Assembly (NCBI GenBank): GCA_015521685.1 | Contig: WANT01000008.1 | Location: 1-64,000 of the forward strand | Source: Aeropyrum sp. | GTDB taxonomy: Archaea; Thermoproteota; Thermoprotei_A; Sulfolobales; Acidilobaceae | Reading direction: 5' to 3' | DNA length: 64,000 nt | Shown here: positions 62,309 through 64,000 of the stretch, one piece after another | How positions within the stretch are numbered: position 1 is the first letter of the stretch | Layout: every line of letters starts with the position of its first letter | The notes under the pieces: generated by a model | What the model was told of the DNA's origin: nothing | The model's database searches: none | The model's input: only the letters and a program-made list of their open reading frames with translations | Made by a program: the position numbers and the translations under genes

Positions 62309-63592
62309 TTGGCTAGAATTAACGTTGAGCTTGAAGAGGGTGAGGGTGTAAGGATCTTTGGCCCTGCAGAGGTGGAAGTGGCTAGAGGCCAAGCCACAAT
62401 CCTCGGGGCCGAGCTAGGACCTGGGGACTGTGTAGAGATCGGCGAGACTAGAAGCTACCTTGTAAAAGCTATTTCAAGGGCAAGCCTAGTAGTCAGGATT
62501 AGCGGCAGGGCTAGGGTTGAGGCCCCGAGCGAGGGGGAGGAACCGCTCGACGAGTGGATACTCACAGCTGATAAGATAGTTTCTGAGTGTGGCCGGGAGT
62601 GCACTGCAGTCGTGGTGGGGCCTGTAGATGCTGGAAAAACCTCTGTTACAGCGGTGCTTGCCAACAGGAGTCTCGCAAAGGGAGTTCCTACGGGGGTTAT
62701 AGACGCTGATGTGGGTCAGGCCGACATCGGGCCTCCGGGCTTCATCTCACTTAGCCTGCCGGGCTCGTGGGTTGTCTGGCTACGCCAGCTCGAGCCTGTA
62801 GCCTCTAGGTTTGTAGGCAGCATAGAGCCGAGCCCAGCAGCCGGTAGGATAGTTTCTGCTATTGCTCACTTGCGGCTTAGGGCTAGGGCCGAGGGCGCTG
62901 CGTTTGTTGCCGTTGATACAGACGGGTGGACTAGTGGCTGGAGTGCTCTGGAGTACAAGATCGACCTCATTCGAGGTGTGGGTGCTGACGCGGTGGTTGT
63001 TGTGGGGGACCACGATCTCTACACTTTTATGGAGAAGTCTGTCGAGGCTCCAGTGTACTACGTGAGGAGCCCTGGAGTTCAGGCGGTCAGGAGCGTCGAG
63101 GATAGGAGGCGCTTAAGGAGGGAGAATTATGGTAGGTTTCTCGAGGGAGGCATGAGGAGTATTAGTCTCAGGGAGGTCAAGGTTCAGGGTGCATGTATTG
63201 GCGGCTCTCCGTTCATGGATGAGCGTGTGAAGGGCGCTATAGAGTCCCAACTTGGCTACAGTGTGAAAATGATGACTAGGTATCCTGGCGGTGTTTGTGT
63301 GTTCCTAGACTCGGAGAGGCATGTGGAGCCCCACGAGATTAAAGGCGGCTTGCGTAGGATGGTTGGCGGGGAGCTTATAGTAGTTAGCAAGGGTAGTGTG
63401 AGGGGGGTGCTCGCGGCCCTAGTTTCAAGCGATGGGGACGAGCATCCAGCAGTCTTGGAGGACCTCGATCTAGATTCCATGACTGCAGTGTTTAAGACCA
63501 AGTACGAGGGTGGCGTCGTTAAGGTTATTTTCGGCAGGGTTAAACTGAGCGGAGACTACTATGAAGAGGTTAGAGGAAGGATATTGGTTTAG
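62309..63592 (+). CDS. Clp1/Grc3-type polynucleotide 5'-kinase
   Basis: A 427-residue RNA/DNA kinase. The P-loop VVVGPVDAGKTSVTA is followed by DADVGQADIGPPGFIS and a lid-like region with VDTDGWTSG. It phosphorylates 5'-hydroxyl ends, a role linked to tRNA exon handling in archaea. TTG start at 62309. It is near a macro-domain gene and on the opposite end of the window from rtcB, which acts on related ends. Confidence 0.88.
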   Translation: MARINVELEEGEGVRIFGPAEVEVARGQATILGAELGPGDCVEIGETRSYLVKAISRASLVVRISGRARVEAPSEGEEPLDEWILTADKIVSECGRECTAVVVGPVDAGKTSVTAVLANRSLAKGVPTGVIDADVGQADIGPPGFISLSLPGSWVVWLRQLEPVASRFVGSIEPSPAAGRIVSAIAHLRLRARAEGAAFVAVDTDGWTSGWSALEYKIDLIRGVGADAVVVVGDHDLYTFMEKSVEAPVYYVRSPGVQAVRSVEDRRRLRRENYGRFLEGGMRSISLREVKVQGACIGGSPFMDERVKGAIESQLGYSVKMMTRYPGGVCVFLDSERHVEPHEIKGGLRRMVGGELIVVSKGSVRGVLAALVSSDGDEHPAVLEDLDLDSMTAVFKTKYEGGVVKVIFGRVKLSGDYYEEVRGRILV

Positions 63593-63606
63593 TAGGGTGT
63601 TAGGTG

Positions 63607-64000
63607 GTGGGTGAAGGCAGCCCTAGGTGTTGGAGACTCGGAACTAGGCTTCTAGCTGTTATTATGGGCGACATAACTGCTCTAAGGGTGGAGGCCGTAG
63701 TTAACCCTGCTAACAGCAGGATGATCATGGGTGGTGGTGTAGCTGGAGCCTTGAAGAGGGTGGGTGGAGCTGGAATTGAGGAGGAGGCGCTAGAGAAGGC
63801 TCCCGTGCCAGTCGGCTCGGCAATAATAACTGGGGCGGGCAAGCTGCCATCCAGGTACGTCATACATGCTCCTACCATGGAGGAGCCTGCCATGAGGATA
63901 GCCCTCTACAAGGCGTTTAGGGCTTCGTACGCGGCGCTGAAGCTGGCTTCAGACGCTGGGTTCTCCAGCGTGGCTATACCTGCTATGGGCGCCGGTGTGG
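63607..64000 (+). CDS. Macro-domain (ADP-ribose-binding) protein, 5' part
   Basis: The frame from GTG 63607 is open to the window end, 131 residues. It shows VIMGDITALRVEAVVNPANS and GGGVAGALKRVGG, the adenosine- and ribose-binding motifs of macro domains, and later IPAMGAGV, the phosphate loop. It may hydrolyse ADP-ribose esters. It starts 14 bases after the RNA kinase stop, so it is probably in its operon. The C-terminus is off the window. Confidence 0.85.
   Translation, partial: MGEGSPRCWRLGTRLLAVIMGDITALRVEAVVNPANSRMIMGGGVAGALKRVGGAGIEEEALEKAPVPVGSAIITGAGKLPSRYVIHAPTMEEPAMRIALYKAFRASYAALKLASDAGFSSVAIPAMGAGV

Noticed and set aside
1..64000. CRISPR arrays, insertion sequences, prophage or rRNA/tRNA genes
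   Set aside because: No repeated spacer array, transposase-like frame, terminal inverted repeat pair or rRNA/tRNA core was seen on reading both strands.

Overview
The window looks like chromosomal DNA of an aerobic hyperthermophilic crenarchaeote, most likely Aeropyrum or a close Desulfurococcales relative. The grounds are archaeal-type information genes (Rpo3, Rpo10, uS/uL/eL proteins, SRP54, GatCAB, PTH2), frequent TTG/GTG starts, GGTG-type Shine-Dalgarno sites, short or absent leaders behind archaeal TATA boxes, heavy AGG/CTA/ATA codon use, and a haem-copper respiratory gene set with a compact haem A synthase. Genes are packed tightly. No gap exceeds about 300 bases. I see no rRNA, tRNA, CRISPR or insertion sequence.

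Layout. 0-5 kb: 5' part of rtcB, argS, a class V PLP enzyme, and two small conserved archaeal proteins. 5-9.5 kb: a ribosomal protein/RNA polymerase operon on the minus strand (S13-S4-S11-Rpo3-L18e-L13-S9-Rpo10-S2), with a candidate C/D-box guide RNA just upstream. 9.7-16 kb: SRP54, a TrmY-like methyltransferase, and a Fe(III)-type ABC importer. 16-24 kb: a respiratory block with VKOR, cytochrome b, Rieske protein, and then an oxidase-assembly cluster: an unlisted 42-residue subunit IIa-like protein, CuA subunit II, SCO, a thioredoxin-CcdA fusion and a PCuAC copper chaperone, preceded by a membrane-anchored cytochrome c. Oxidase subunit I is not in the window. 24-30 kb: gatBAC, a CitG-like protein and citrate synthase. 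30-33 kb: a membrane-anchored winged-helix regulator divergent from a secreted coiled-coil protein, with a duplicated operator-like motif between them. 33-37 kb: sufC-sufB-sufD with the same 16-bp inverted repeat at both sufB and sufC promoters. 37-44 kb: a three-gene unknown operon, a frameshifted PTPS/QueD-like gene, gcvT, ctaA, pyrophosphatase, a split ZIP transporter and small unknowns. 44-49 kb: a signal-less BtuF-like protein divergent from methylmalonyl-CoA mutase subunits and MeaB, then an acyl-CoA dehydrogenase. 49.5-54.5 kb: a complete 2-oxoacid dehydrogenase complex (E1 alpha, E1 beta, E2, E3). 54.5-64 kb: CutA, an HD protein, pyrBI, PTH2, a CoA-binding protein, an aldo-keto reductase, a class II aldolase, an AhbC/AhbD-like radical SAM pair for haem synthesis, a Clp1/Grc3-type RNA kinase and a truncated macro-domain gene.

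How it fits together. Much of the window serves aerobic energy metabolism: haem b synthesis (AhbC/D), haem A synthesis (CtaA), cytochromes b and c, Rieske protein, CuA assembly (SCO, PCuAC, Trx-CcdA), Fe-S assembly (SUF), citrate synthase, and oxidation of 2-oxoacids and propionyl/methylmalonyl-CoA units. The least explained parts are the regulator/coiled-coil pair, the BtuF-like protein with a hairpin leader, the two apparent frameshifts at homopolymer runs, and the SUF inverted repeats.
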